Origin: G963665925 sp050596425
GTDB taxonomy: Bacteria > Bacillota > Clostridia > Peptostreptococcales > Acidaminobacteraceae
Assembly (NCBI RefSeq): GCF_050596425.1
Contig: NZ_CP192292.1
Location: 930,001 to 994,000 of the forward strand
Length of the DNA stretch: 64,000 nt
Direction: 5' to 3'
This document shows, one piece after another, positions 36,096 to 44,222 of the stretch. Numbering within the stretch: position 1 is the first letter of the stretch; each line of letters opens with the position of its first letter. The position numbers and the translations under genes are program-made. Under the pieces are notes generated by a model. That model ran no database searches and was not told where the DNA came from. It was given only the letters and a program-made list of their open reading frames with translations.

Positions 36096-37526
36096 ATGGA
36101 ATTATTAAACTCAATCGTGTCATTTATGAACACGATGCTATGGTCTTATGTTCTAATTTTTATGTTAATTGGGCTCGGTTTGTATTTTACACTTAAATCA
36201 GGCTTGGTTCAGTTCAAAATGTTTGGAGAAATGTTCAAACTGCTTACTGAAAACGCATCTAAGTCAGTGACAGGCAATAAGGATGGCGGTGTATCATCGT
36301 TTCAGGCCTTTTGTATCAGTACCGCTTCAAGGGTTGGAACGGGCAATCTAGCCGGGGTGGCCCTAGCTATTGCCGTTGGTGGCCCAGGTGCAGTTTTTTG
36401 GATGTGGCTTATCGCCCTTATTGGCGCGGCTTCTGCGTTTGTTGAAAGCACACTGGCACAAATTTATAAGATTGAAGATCCTAAAGGGTTCAGAGGCGGT
36501 CCAGCATATTATATGGAAAAAGCCCTCGGTCAGCGATGGATGGGAATTTTATTCTCGGTTCTTATCACCATGTGTTTTGGACTTGTATTTAACGCGGTTC
36601 AGTCAAATACGATCACGTATGCTTTCAACGAAGCCTTTGGTATTGATCGACTGACTATGGGAATTGGTATTACTGCTGTTACAGCCCTCGTCATCTTTGG
36701 TGGGGTTAAGCGAATTGCTAGGGTGGCAGAAGTTATTGTACCTGTTATGGCAATCGCCTACGTCCTCGTGGCAGCATATATTCTGATTATGAATATAACA
36801 GCCATTCCTGGAATTATTGCTTTAATTATTAAGAGTGCCTTTGGACTGGAGCAGGCTATCGGCGGAGGTATCGGTATAGCAATGATGCAGGGCATAAAAA
36901 GAGGCTTGTTCTCAAATGAAGCAGGCATGGGAAGTGCACCAAATGCAGCAGCAACAGCTACAACATCCCATCCAGTCAAGCAAGGTCTAATTCAAACACT
37001 AGGCGTCTTTACAGATACACTTCTAATTTGTAGTGCCACTGCCTTTGTTATATTACTAAGTGGTGTCTACAAAGACACATCCCTTAGTGGAATTCAGCTA
37101 ACGCAAAATGCTCTTAGCACAGAAGTTGGCGCATGGGGAGCGACTTTCATTGCTGCTTGTATACTTCTGTTTGCATTTAGCTCAATTATTGGCAATTATT
37201 ATTACGGGGAGACAAACATCGAGTTTATAACATCGAGCCCACAGTGGCTATTTGTTTATAGAATAGCTGTGGTCGCAATGGTTGTGTTCGGTTCTGTGGC
37301 AAAAATAGGAATCGTATGGGATCTGGCTGACCTTTTCATGGGTATGATGGCCTTCATAAACTTGATTGCCATTGCCCTACTTGGTAAGATCGCCTTTGCA
37401 GCCCTAGCAGATTATAAATCTCAAAAATCCATGGGTCTTGATCCGGTGTTCACAAAGGGAACAATACCGGGCATTAAGGGTGTGGACTGTTGGGAAGACA
37501 AAAAGGCTACAAAGAAGTCTGCCTAG
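36096..37526 (+). CDS. AGCS family sodium:alanine/glycine symporter
   Basis: A 476-residue transporter with about eleven hydrophobic helices. AGCS signatures are FCISTASRVGTGNLAGVALA, GPGAVFWMW, RGGPAYYMEKALG and GLFSNEAGMGSAPNAAATA. It imports alanine or glycine with sodium, matching an amino-acid-fermenting lifestyle. The start at 36096 has GGAGG 6 nt upstream; 39 nt of open frame before it has no such support. It is single, followed by a tandem repeat and a dispersed element. Confidence 0.94.
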   Translation: MELLNSIVSFMNTMLWSYVLIFMLIGLGLYFTLKSGLVQFKMFGEMFKLLTENASKSVTGNKDGGVSSFQAFCISTASRVGTGNLAGVALAIAVGGPGAVFWMWLIALIGAASAFVESTLAQIYKIEDPKGFRGGPAYYMEKALGQRWMGILFSVLITMCFGLVFNAVQSNTITYAFNEAFGIDRLTMGIGITAVTALVIFGGVKRIARVAEVIVPVMAIAYVLVAAYILIMNITAIPGIIALIIKSAFGLEQAIGGGIGIAMMQGIKRGLFSNEAGMGSAPNAAATATTSHPVKQGLIQTLGVFTDTLLICSATAFVILLSGVYKDTSLSGIQLTQNALSTEVGAWGATFIAACILLFAFSSIIGNYYYGETNIEFITSSPQWLFVYRIAVVAMVVFGSVAKIGIVWDLADLFMGMMAFINLIAIALLGKIAFAALADYKSQKSMGLDPVFTKGTIPGIKGVDCWEDKKATKKSA

Positions 37527-37529
37527 GAT

Positions 37530-37565
37530 ACACCAAACGAAGCACCAAACAATACACCAAACGAA
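37530..37565. repeat. 12-bp tandem repeat just after the symporter stop
   Basis: ACACCAAACGAA (37530-37541), GCACCAAACAAT (37542-37553) and ACACCAAACGAA (37554-37565), beginning 4 nt after the stop codon. Confidence 0.9.
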
Positions 37566-37568
37566 ACA

Positions 37569-37688
37569 CAGGCGCTTGCAGGATCACAGATGCATCCTTT
37601 TTCTAGACCTTGTATAGAATTTTCAATTCTTAAATATCTATATATTGTATAGGGAGGGCTCTTGAAGGATATTTTGCAAGTTGCTCAG
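37569..37688 (+). repeat. Dispersed element, copy D (full length)
   Basis: Left end CAGGCGCTTGCAGGATCACA, right end GATATTTTGCAAGTTGCTCA, centre TATAGAATTTTCAATTCTTA. The same layout and orientation as copy A, with a weaker stem. Confidence 0.88.
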
Positions 37689-37716
37689 ACGATAAGTAAT
37701 TAAAAATAAGAATAAG

Positions 37717-37755
37717 AATAAGAGACCTTGCACAAAAGCAAAGTCTCTTATTTTA
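37717..37755. terminator. Bidirectional terminator
   Basis: AATAAGAGAC (37717-37726) pairs with GTCTCTTATT (37743-37752) between the convergent symporter and acetyltransferase genes. Confidence 0.88.
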
Positions 37756-37763
37756 TAAGTGTC

Positions 37764-38255
37764 TTATAGTTTAAGGCCGTAATACAAATGGGAGCAAAGG
37801 ACCCCATCAAAGTCCGCAACGTTTGGAAGATCGCCCCATTTCTCAAAGCCAAACTTTTCAAGCAGTTTTATGCTGGGGGTGTTCAGGCTCAGAAGAATAG
37901 CAACCATATCCCTGTAACCAAGAGCCTTGGCTTTTTCAATGGCAAAGGGGAGGAGCTTTGATCCAATGCCCTGTCCCTGGTAGTCGTTATCAATATAATA
38001 ACTGACCTCAGTGATGTAGCGCATGGCTTTTCGTCCTGGGCGGTAACCACTTAAATAAACATAGCCAACGACACGACCGTCTATTTCGCAGGCGTATAGG
38101 GGATAGGCCGGGTCTTTGTGGGCATCAAACCAAGCTTGTCTTTGTGAAACTGTGAAGGTTTCTGTATCAGCAGTGCACTCTTTTCTGATGATGGCCTGAT
38201 TGTATATGTCGGTCATGACCTTTAAATCACTTTGTTGAGCTTGTCTTATTATCAT
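37764..38255 (-). CDS. GNAT acetyltransferase, phosphinothricin-acetyltransferase-like
   Basis: A 163-residue acetyl-CoA-dependent N-acetyltransferase. The acetyl-CoA loop is DYQGQGIGSKLL (about 95-106), preceded by VGYVYLSGYRPGRKAMRYITE and followed by LEKFGFEKWG. This layout is that of the PAT/methionine sulfoximine acetyltransferase branch, so it may detoxify an amino acid analogue. The start at 38255 is fixed by AGGAGG 5-6 nt upstream; the open frame extends further without support. Confidence 0.9.
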   Translation of the reverse strand: MIIRQAQQSDLKVMTDIYNQAIIRKECTADTETFTVSQRQAWFDAHKDPAYPLYACEIDGRVVGYVYLSGYRPGRKAMRYITEVSYYIDNDYQGQGIGSKLLPFAIEKAKALGYRDMVAILLSLNTPSIKLLEKFGFEKWGDLPNVADFDGVLCSHLYYGLKL

Positions 38256-38369
38256 TACATCCTCCTGACTTGTTTTTCTCAATAATTGTAGCATAAAAGT
38301 GGTGAAAAAAAGTACTAGACATTGCATATGGAGCATAGTAAACTGTTTACAACTATATATTTTTTTAGG

Positions 38370-38487
38370 CAAGCGACTTGTAAATCTGATACGTGCTTTA
38401 GCCTTTATAGTATGTCTAGATATTTATGAAATCTAAACTCCAGATATACTATAGGGACTGACCACACGCCTGATTCTCAAGCCGCTT
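38370..38487 (-). repeat. Dispersed element, copy H (diverged)
   Basis: AAGCGACTTGTAAATCTGAT at one end and CTCAAGCCGCTT at the other. The centre has an imperfect stem TTATAGTATGTCTAG with its near complement CAGATATACTATAG. It lies between the divergent GNAT and MFS genes. Confidence 0.62.
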
Positions 38488-38527
38488 AAATTTTAAGGTA
38501 TCGGATTAAATATTTAGGAGGGTCATT

Positions 38528-39736
38528 TTGATAAAGCAAAAAAGTGTGAACCGTTGGAGCGTTGTATTTGGCGCTGTGCTTTTGCAAGTTTGCCTCGGGG
38601 CGATTTACTCTTGGAGCTTATTTAATCAGCCACTTATGGATAAGTATGGTTGGACGAACGAGCAAGTTGTTATGACATATTCTATTGCCATCTTTGTCTT
38701 TGCTTTTTCAACGATCTTTTCAGGTCGTTTGCAAGATAAGATCGGGCCTAGAAAAGTTGCTACAATTGGTGGCATTTTATATGGTGGAGGTTTGATTCTT
38801 GCTTCATTTTCAAAATCACTGCCTGGTCTTTATTTTTTTTATGGCGTCCTTGGCGGTGCCGGTGTGGGTTTTGCATATGTATGCCCCCTGTCCACGTGCC
38901 TTAAGTGGTTTCCAGAGAAAAAGGGGTTTATTACAGGCATAGCCGTTGGAGCATTTGGTGGGGGCAGCCTTGTTTTCAAGTCCCTTATTCAGCACTTTTT
39001 AGAAGCTGTTGGTGTCTCTCATACATTTCTTTATTTAGGAAGCATATATTTACTACTTGTGGTAATAGGAGCACAGTTTTTAAAAGTGCCGGATCGTTTA
39101 GATGCACAGAAGGCATCCACATTGACAAGCTCTGTGGATTTTACAGTGGGTGAAATGATAAGGCAAAAATCATTTTACTTCATCTGGATCATGTTTATGC
39201 TAGGGTGTATGCCAGGGTTATTGGTGATTGGTCTAGCGAAAGACATTGGTATAGAAGTTGTTGGTCTTGATCCTGCGACTGCGGCCAATGCTGTGGCTTT
39301 AATAGCCCTTTTTAATGCTGGTGGACGACTGGCTTGGGGAACCATTTCTGATAGGATTGGACGCATAGAGGTTGTCCTGATCATGTTTATAGTAACAGCT
39401 GTTTCCCTTGTGACTATGGCCGTTTTTCCACGAAATGCCCTGCTTTTCTTTATATGCTTGGCTGGGATAGCTTGTAGTTTTGGTGGATTCCTCGCACTAT
39501 TTCCAACCATCACAGGGGAAGGTTTTGGTATGAAAAATATTGGAGCCAACTATGGCGTTGTTTATCAGGCCTATGGTATTGCAGCCATTATTGGGCCCAT
39601 ATTAAAAAGGCACTCCAGCGGGTTTACACAGACTTTTATAATGGCAGCCTGCTTCGCTGTAACTGGTGCAATCTTAGCTCTTGTCGTCAAATCCATGCGT
39701 AAAAGAGAGCAGGCCCTTGTGGCAACGAAATCATAA
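38528..39736 (+). CDS. MFS transporter, OxlT / L-lactate type
   Basis: A 402-residue carrier with twelve hydrophobic helices. GAIYSWSLFNQPLMDKYGW near the N-terminus and GRLQDKIGPRKVATIGG (the MFS A motif) place it in the oxalate:formate antiporter-like group, many of which carry monocarboxylates. It starts with TTG; AGGAGG 7 nt upstream makes this start convincing. The substrate is unproven. It is single, with a strong terminator. Confidence 0.9.
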   Translation: MIKQKSVNRWSVVFGAVLLQVCLGAIYSWSLFNQPLMDKYGWTNEQVVMTYSIAIFVFAFSTIFSGRLQDKIGPRKVATIGGILYGGGLILASFSKSLPGLYFFYGVLGGAGVGFAYVCPLSTCLKWFPEKKGFITGIAVGAFGGGSLVFKSLIQHFLEAVGVSHTFLYLGSIYLLLVVIGAQFLKVPDRLDAQKASTLTSSVDFTVGEMIRQKSFYFIWIMFMLGCMPGLLVIGLAKDIGIEVVGLDPATAANAVALIALFNAGGRLAWGTISDRIGRIEVVLIMFIVTAVSLVTMAVFPRNALLFFICLAGIACSFGGFLALFPTITGEGFGMKNIGANYGVVYQAYGIAAIIGPILKRHSSGFTQTFIMAACFAVTGAILALVVKSMRKREQALVATKS

Positions 39737-39788
39737 ATATTCGTATTGGCGGTAAAAAGCTATAAAAATAAAACATGTCATTTTCGCC

Positions 39789-39817
39789 CAGTCAGTTTTA
39801 AACTGACTGTTTTTTTT
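39789..39817 (+). terminator. Terminator after the MFS gene
   Basis: CAGTCAGTTT (39789-39798) pairs with AAACTGACTG (39800-39809), then T8. Confidence 0.93.
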
Positions 39818-39890
39818 GAAATTGACCACATGTCTTACTTAAAAGCGGAGAGGAATTGCTTTGGGCCTTGTTTTTGAAGACAGTAAAGGT

Positions 39891-39902
39891 ATTATGCATA
39901 AT
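39891..39902. promoter_or_regulatory. Palindrome ATTATGCATAAT upstream of the flavodoxin promoter
   Basis: A perfect 12-bp palindrome identical to that before arginase (13108-13119), followed by GTATACAT. It lies 57 bp before the -35 box. Confidence 0.42.
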
Positions 39903-39958
39903 GTATACATAAATCATTTGTAGTTTATAGGTTCAAGTCGTATTTTTTGTTTTGGGCA

Positions 39959-39987
39959 TTGACTTAAAACTCAGACCTTGTTAAGAT
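39959..39987 (+). promoter_or_regulatory. Flavodoxin promoter
   Basis: TTGACT (39959-39964), a 17-nt spacer and TAAGAT (39982-39987). Confidence 0.68.
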
Positions 39988-39998
39988 GTATTTGCGAT

Positions 39999-40013
39999 TG
40001 ATAATCATTATCA
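39999..40013. promoter_or_regulatory. Fur box
   Basis: TGATAATCATTATCA is a perfect 7-1-7 Fur box. It starts 12 bp after the -10 box, where bound Fur would block transcription of the flavodoxin under iron-rich conditions. Confidence 0.88.
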
Positions 40014-40115
40014 ACGAAAAAGAATAGCATGCGCGAGACAACAAAAGAGAGACAACTAGGTCGAACCAGTATATCTGTCTTGTGAGGGGACAGTTGGTTC
40101 AAAAGGAGAATCCCA

Positions 40116-40550
40116 ATGAAAAATATCACAATTGTTTATGGGTCAACAACAGGCTCAACGCAAACAGCCGCTAATATGATTGGCGAAATACTGAAGGCAA
40201 AAGGTTCGGAAGTGGCCATCCACGACGTTTCAAAAGTTGATACCAGTGTCGTAGCAGGGGCAGACCTTGTTTTACTGGGAGCATCGACTTGGGGAGAAGG
40301 CGATATTCAAGATGATTTCCTTTCTTTCTATGATTCCATGGGCAAAGACCATTTTGCAGACAAGGCTCTAGCCGTATTTGGATGCGGTGACAGCGCCATG
40401 TTCCCCCATGTTTTCTGTGAAGCGGTTAGACTAATCGAAGAAAAAGGCACTGAGAGCGGAGCAAAAGTGATAGCTGAGGGACTAAAAATTGATGGAGATG
40501 TTGGCTCAAATGAAGCACAAATTTCAGACTGGGCAAAAAGCTTGTTTTAA
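40116..40550 (+). CDS. Flavodoxin (iron-limitation type)
   Basis: A 144-residue short-chain flavodoxin, a soluble FMN electron carrier. The phosphate loop is VYGSTTGSTQTAA and the FMN loops are GASTWGEGD and VFGCGDS. It can replace ferredoxin when iron is scarce, and the perfect Fur box in its promoter region supports this use. AAGGAG precedes the ATG. It is transcribed alone and ended by a bidirectional terminator. Confidence 0.95.
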   Translation: MKNITIVYGSTTGSTQTAANMIGEILKAKGSEVAIHDVSKVDTSVVAGADLVLLGASTWGEGDIQDDFLSFYDSMGKDHFADKALAVFGCGDSAMFPHVFCEAVRLIEEKGTESGAKVIAEGLKIDGDVGSNEAQISDWAKSLF

Positions 40551-40674
40551 AGTGTCCTCAGGCAAGGCATGAATCCATTCCAATAGGTTCTACCCACCTA
40601 ATGGGTCATGTCAGTTTCATACATGTGAGCACAGCACCAATTTCATCACATATCGTCGATGATTTGAAAAATTA

Positions 40675-40724
40675 ACAGCGCCTCGGTTTCAATATTTATT
40701 TTGAAACCAAGGCGCTGTTTTTTT
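40675..40724. terminator. Bidirectional terminator between flavodoxin and ogt
   Basis: ACAGCGCCTCGGTTTCAA (40675-40692) pairs with TTGAAACCAAGGCGCTGT (40701-40718), one mismatch, then T7. Confidence 0.94.
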
Positions 40725-40735
40725 GTTTGATCATT

Positions 40736-41290
40736 CTATGTTGCTTGATGGTGTCCTTTTTCTTTGTGCCTTCTCTCATGCAAGAGAAGGGCTTCTTTTT
40801 TATCAAGACCTCCAGCATAACCGGTAAGGGCTCCATTTTTTCCTATGATTCTGTGACATGGAATAATAATGCTTATAGGGTTATGGCCAACGGCCCCGCC
40901 TGTGGCCTGCCCTGACATGGTCTTCTTGCCAAGTCGTTTCGCAACCAATGCAGCAATTTGACCATATGTGGATGTCTGCCCGTAAGGCACTTGCAAGAGG
41001 GCGTCCCAAACGACTTTTCTAAAAGGGGTGCCAGAGGGCGCAAGGGGGATGTCGAAAGTTTGTCTTTCTCCATTTTCATACTGGCTGAGCTGGTCCATAA
41101 GCTGGTTAAAGGTTCGAGTAACCTGGCGGGGTATTTCAGAGGGAGAGTCTACCCTATTTAACCAAATGGCATCTGCATCTATGCTGGGAAAGTATTTTTG
41201 ATTTTCAAACCACAAACCACATAAGGCGCCCTCCCCACTGATTTTTGCAGTGAGCCTTCCCCACTGACTTGTTATTCTTCCATAGAACAT
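40736..41290 (-). CDS. ogt: Methylated-DNA-protein cysteine methyltransferase
   Basis: A 184-residue suicide repair protein that removes methyl groups from O6-methylguanine. The acceptor motif IPCHRIIG is present, after the helix VPYGQTSTYGQIAALV. The start at 41290 has AGGAGG about 8 nt upstream; an upstream ATG at 41341 lacks one. It lies 163 bp downstream of the ada-alkA gene on the same strand, forming an alkylation-repair pair. Confidence 0.95.
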   Translation of the reverse strand: MFYGRITSQWGRLTAKISGEGALCGLWFENQKYFPSIDADAIWLNRVDSPSEIPRQVTRTFNQLMDQLSQYENGERQTFDIPLAPSGTPFRKVVWDALLQVPYGQTSTYGQIAALVAKRLGKKTMSGQATGGAVGHNPISIIIPCHRIIGKNGALTGYAGGLDKKEALLLHERRHKEKGHHQAT

Positions 41291-41453
41291 GGCTGATCCT
41301 CCTGTATTCAATGCACGGTCATAATACACTCGTGTAATCATTATCTATGCTATATCTGGCTTTCATGCTAAGCCCATAATTAACATGACTTTGAAAAAGT
41401 CCATCCTATGATAATGATTTAGGCAAAAGCGTGTGACTATTTGTGAGAAAAGG

Positions 41454-42773
41454 CTATTCTGAGAGGCTATACCACAAGGAAAGGGTGTAATAGCTCCGCC
41501 AAGGATGATATTTCTTGGCGTGATTCACCGCCGCCTTTTCAAAGTTTTTTTGCATCTTGCTTTTAGAAATAGACTGGGATTCAAGATGTTTTTTATCATA
41601 TATGCGTTCCTTGTTTTCATCTGTAAGGGTATCCATGAGGGCATGTCTAACACCGACATCGCCTTCAAGAAAAATATCTGGCCAGCTTAGGGCACGCATA
41701 GTCAGGTAATCAGCTGTCCACGGCCCTATGCCTTTTATGGAAAGAAGGGTTTTGCGCGTGTCTTCTACGTTTCCACAGGCATTAAAATGAAGATCTCCAC
41801 TCACAAGTTTTTCTGCCAAGTGCCTAATAGCATGGGCCCGACTTTTAATAACGCCTAGAGGGCCTAAAACTTGGGTGACTTGGTCACCAAGTTGTACAAT
41901 GGTCTCTGGACTTGGGAAGATTCGATTAACCTGTGGCCAAGGCGTTTCAATATGTGATCCAAGATGATCAACAAAACGCCCCGCTATGGTATGGGCAGCT
42001 TTCACAGTGATTTGTTGACCCAAAATGGCTCGTGTGCTCATTTCAAATCCGTTAAAGGCTCCAGGCAACCTCACACCCTTTTTGATACCTGGTGGCAAGC
42101 ATCTTGGGTCGAAATCTAAATCAAAAACCCGTTTAATCTGGCGAATTACATGTTGGATGATCGGTAGCAGGGAGGGGCTGAGTCTACAGGCGACTTGCAT
42201 TTTTTTAGGAATGAACTTAATTTCAATCCATCCCTTATAAAATTTATCTTGAACGCTTGTGGCGTATGCCCTACGATAAGTGTTGTCGTCAGAGACCATC
42301 TCAACACCACGAACACATCTTGCCTTCAAGAAGTCAAGCATTTTCAGGTGGTCATAGGGCGGCCGATAAGAAAGATAAATTATAATACCATCTGGAGGTC
42401 TGTTTACATCTGTGCTTTTTCGAATGGTTGTGGGGGTCAATCTATAATGCTTTTTAAAGGTAGCATTAAATCTTGAAACACTTCCAAATCCAGACGCCAA
42501 GGCAATGTCACTTATCTTGAGCTGGGTGTCTGTCAGCAGAGATTTTGCAAGGAGCAGACGTCTTGTCATAATGTACTGTATAGGGGAAACGCCCAGTTCT
42601 TCAATGAAAGTCCGGTGCAAATGCCTGGTTGAGATACCCAGTTCCTTTGCGCATATAGCAATGATGCCTGACCCATATTGGTGGTCCTCGAAAATTGAGA
42701 AGGCCTGTTTCACGATTGCAGATTTCTGCTTATATTCTGAATAGGCAGGTGCCAACTCAGGCCGACATCGCAA
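41454..42773 (-). CDS. alkA: Ada-AlkA fusion: AraC-type HTH plus 3-methyladenine DNA glycosylase (5' end frameshifted)
   Basis: Most of a DNA-repair regulator/glycosylase. An AraC-type HTH region (about 20-115, ISTRHLHRTFIEELGVSP and IALASGFGSVSRFNATFKKH) precedes the AlkA N-terminal domain and the HhH glycosylase core (LSIKGIGPWTADYLTMRAL, catalytic Asp in FLEGDVGV). The frame opens within the Ada zinc domain (CLRCRPELAP), whose first half is in another frame at 42774-42964. One extra A in the short A run at 42875-42878 (minus strand) restores a 503-residue protein. Confidence 0.9.
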   Translation of the reverse strand: MRCRPELAPAYSEYKQKSAIVKQAFSIFEDHQYGSGIIAICAKELGISTRHLHRTFIEELGVSPIQYIMTRRLLLAKSLLTDTQLKISDIALASGFGSVSRFNATFKKHYRLTPTTIRKSTDVNRPPDGIIIYLSYRPPYDHLKMLDFLKARCVRGVEMVSDDNTYRRAYATSVQDKFYKGWIEIKFIPKKMQVACRLSPSLLPIIQHVIRQIKRVFDLDFDPRCLPPGIKKGVRLPGAFNGFEMSTRAILGQQITVKAAHTIAGRFVDHLGSHIETPWPQVNRIFPSPETIVQLGDQVTQVLGPLGVIKSRAHAIRHLAEKLVSGDLHFNACGNVEDTRKTLLSIKGIGPWTADYLTMRALSWPDIFLEGDVGVRHALMDTLTDENKERIYDKKHLESQSISKSKMQKNFEKAAVNHAKKYHPWRSYYTLSLWYSLSE

Positions 42774-42964
42774 GCATGGTCTATACCCAGCAGCTTCTGC
42801 TAGTTCTGTCGTTTCGTAAAAAGTACAGTTCTCAGATTTTGGGGCTTTGACCTTACAAATCGGACGACAGTATATTTTGTGGTCTTTACAGCTGTAAAGA
42901 AAATGCCATCAAATCGTCCATCTTGTGCTTTGACTGCTTCATAGCAGTCTTTGTGAGTCAGCAT
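42774..42964 (-). pseudogene. N-terminal Ada zinc-binding half of the frameshifted ada-alkA gene
   Basis: From ATG 42964 (GAGAGGG upstream) the frame reads a standard Ada start (HKDCYEAVKAQDGRFDGIFF, then TAVKTTK). It must then shift at the T4 run 42875-42878 to continue as IYCRPICKVKAPKSENCTFY and AAGYRPCLRC, which supply the four zinc cysteines including the methyl-accepting one. The total span is one base short of a whole number of codons. Confidence 0.85.
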
Positions 42965-43277
42965 GTTATTTCCCTCTCTTTAGGTTGAAAATTATATTAA
43001 TCCTTGTAACTATTATATAATATTTTCCTCCTCTATCTTATCGTTTTCGGACATGAATGTGAAAATCCAGCGGGCATTTTATGTCAAGCTGGCCACGCCT
43101 GTGAATAGACTCGCAGATTCTGTGTAGAATAAGAAAACCGCTCAAAGAAGATATTGAAATCACCTTTTGAGCGGTTTTTATGTTTAGTGTTTAAGTCATT
43201 ATTTTGCTAAGAATGCCTTTAAATTTTGATAAGACCAAGTGGTCATTGATGGTGGAAATTTTTAAAAGGCACTTGGT
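42965..43277. other. Intergenic region between ada-alkA and the secreted protein gene
   Basis: Contains the minus-strand terminator at 43134-43178. Otherwise AT-rich without a recognisable gene. Confidence 0.5.
43134..43178 (-). terminator. Terminator after the secreted protein gene
   Basis: AAAACCGCTCAAA pairs with TTTGAGCGGTTTT (about 43134-43146 with 43165-43177). The minus-strand gene at 43278 ends into it. Confidence 0.82.
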
Positions 43278-43826
43278 TTAGTTGAGCTGAGCCTCAATTT
43301 CACTAGCAAAAGCAAGGGCATCTTGGTTGGAAGAATGAGACAAGATTAAAATTGTTGTGTTTTTATCGAAATTGCGTTTTGAAAGAACAACAGGACCATC
43401 CACATCACTTTCTAATTCAAAATGGTGTTCTAGGTCGTTTATCGTATCCACCCATTCATACTTGCTAATTTGTGGGGAATTTTCACTTTGCAGGCTTGAT
43501 TCGTAGTGAAGGGCCATGTCAGGTGATTTTGCAAGCGCGCTTAGATCACCGCTTCGGTGTACCACAATATCGTTCTTAATGACAATGGCAGTGCCATCAA
43601 AATTTGAGTTTTCGCGAAGGGTATCAATAAAATTGCGGATGTCCATGGCCATTTGAGGAACGTCTAAGCGAAAGGCTTTTTCTTCTTCTGTGTAGTTCAC
43701 CTGGTCCTGGATAGGAAGAATTTCGGTGAGGGGCACTGCTGAAACGTCTTCAGAATCAGCGTAGGCTGTGGACGTGGTCAAACAAAATAGGGCGAGAGTT
43801 ATTATTATTTTCTTCATGTGTTTCAT
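43278..43826 (-). CDS. Secreted hypothetical protein
   Basis: A 182-residue protein with a clear signal peptide (MKHMKKIIITLALFCLTTST, cleavage probably after AYA). The mature part is acidic, without cysteines or a known domain. A stretch DGTAIVIKNDIVVHRSGDLS resembles a small beta-rich motif. Exported function is unknown. AGGAG about 7 nt upstream supports the start. A palindrome 72 bp upstream (43898-43911) may regulate it. Confidence 0.82.
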   Translation of the reverse strand: MKHMKKIIITLALFCLTTSTAYADSEDVSAVPLTEILPIQDQVNYTEEEKAFRLDVPQMAMDIRNFIDTLRENSNFDGTAIVIKNDIVVHRSGDLSALAKSPDMALHYESSLQSENSPQISKYEWVDTINDLEHHFELESDVDGPVVLSKRNFDKNTTILILSHSSNQDALAFASEIEAQLN

Positions 43827-44222
43827 ATGTAATCTCCTTTAGATTAGATTCTAGTTCACTTGGGCACTTTGACAATAGAAGTATGGCTCATCTTAATCAT
43901 ATGATCATATGTAAGATAAGACTTTGCTTTATTTTTCAAGTGGCTTCATTGAGCCAGGCCAAGTGAAATCAAATTCACAAAAATAAGTCACTATGCCTGA
44001 ACCGCTTACAAACTGCATAATTAATCAGACGTGCGACTATATATCAGGCAACTTCTGTGATTATACCAAATAAAAAGGTAGAGAATTGACTTCGTAACAG
44101 GATTGAAATGAAATAGATATGAAAGTGTCATACCGTAAAACAAATGCAATGTAAGGGTTACTACTAGCTAGAGTTCGGGTAGGAAAAGAAGAGATAATTC
44201 TTAAAATTTAGAAAGGCGTGAA
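43827..44222. other. Divergent intergenic region between the secreted protein and ROK genes
   Basis: Contains the palindrome 43898-43911 and a ROK promoter candidate (TTGACT 44086-44091, 17-nt spacer, TGAAAT 44109-44114). No gene is seen. Confidence 0.5.
43898..43911. promoter_or_regulatory. 14-bp perfect palindrome CATATGATCATATG
   Basis: A perfect palindrome, extended by TCTTA and TAAGA with one-nt asymmetry. It lies between divergent genes and is a candidate operator. Confidence 0.45.

Noticed and set aside
41409..41420. TGATAATGATTT as a Fur box between ogt and ada-alkA
   Set aside because: Only one half site fits the Fur consensus; the other half is missing.
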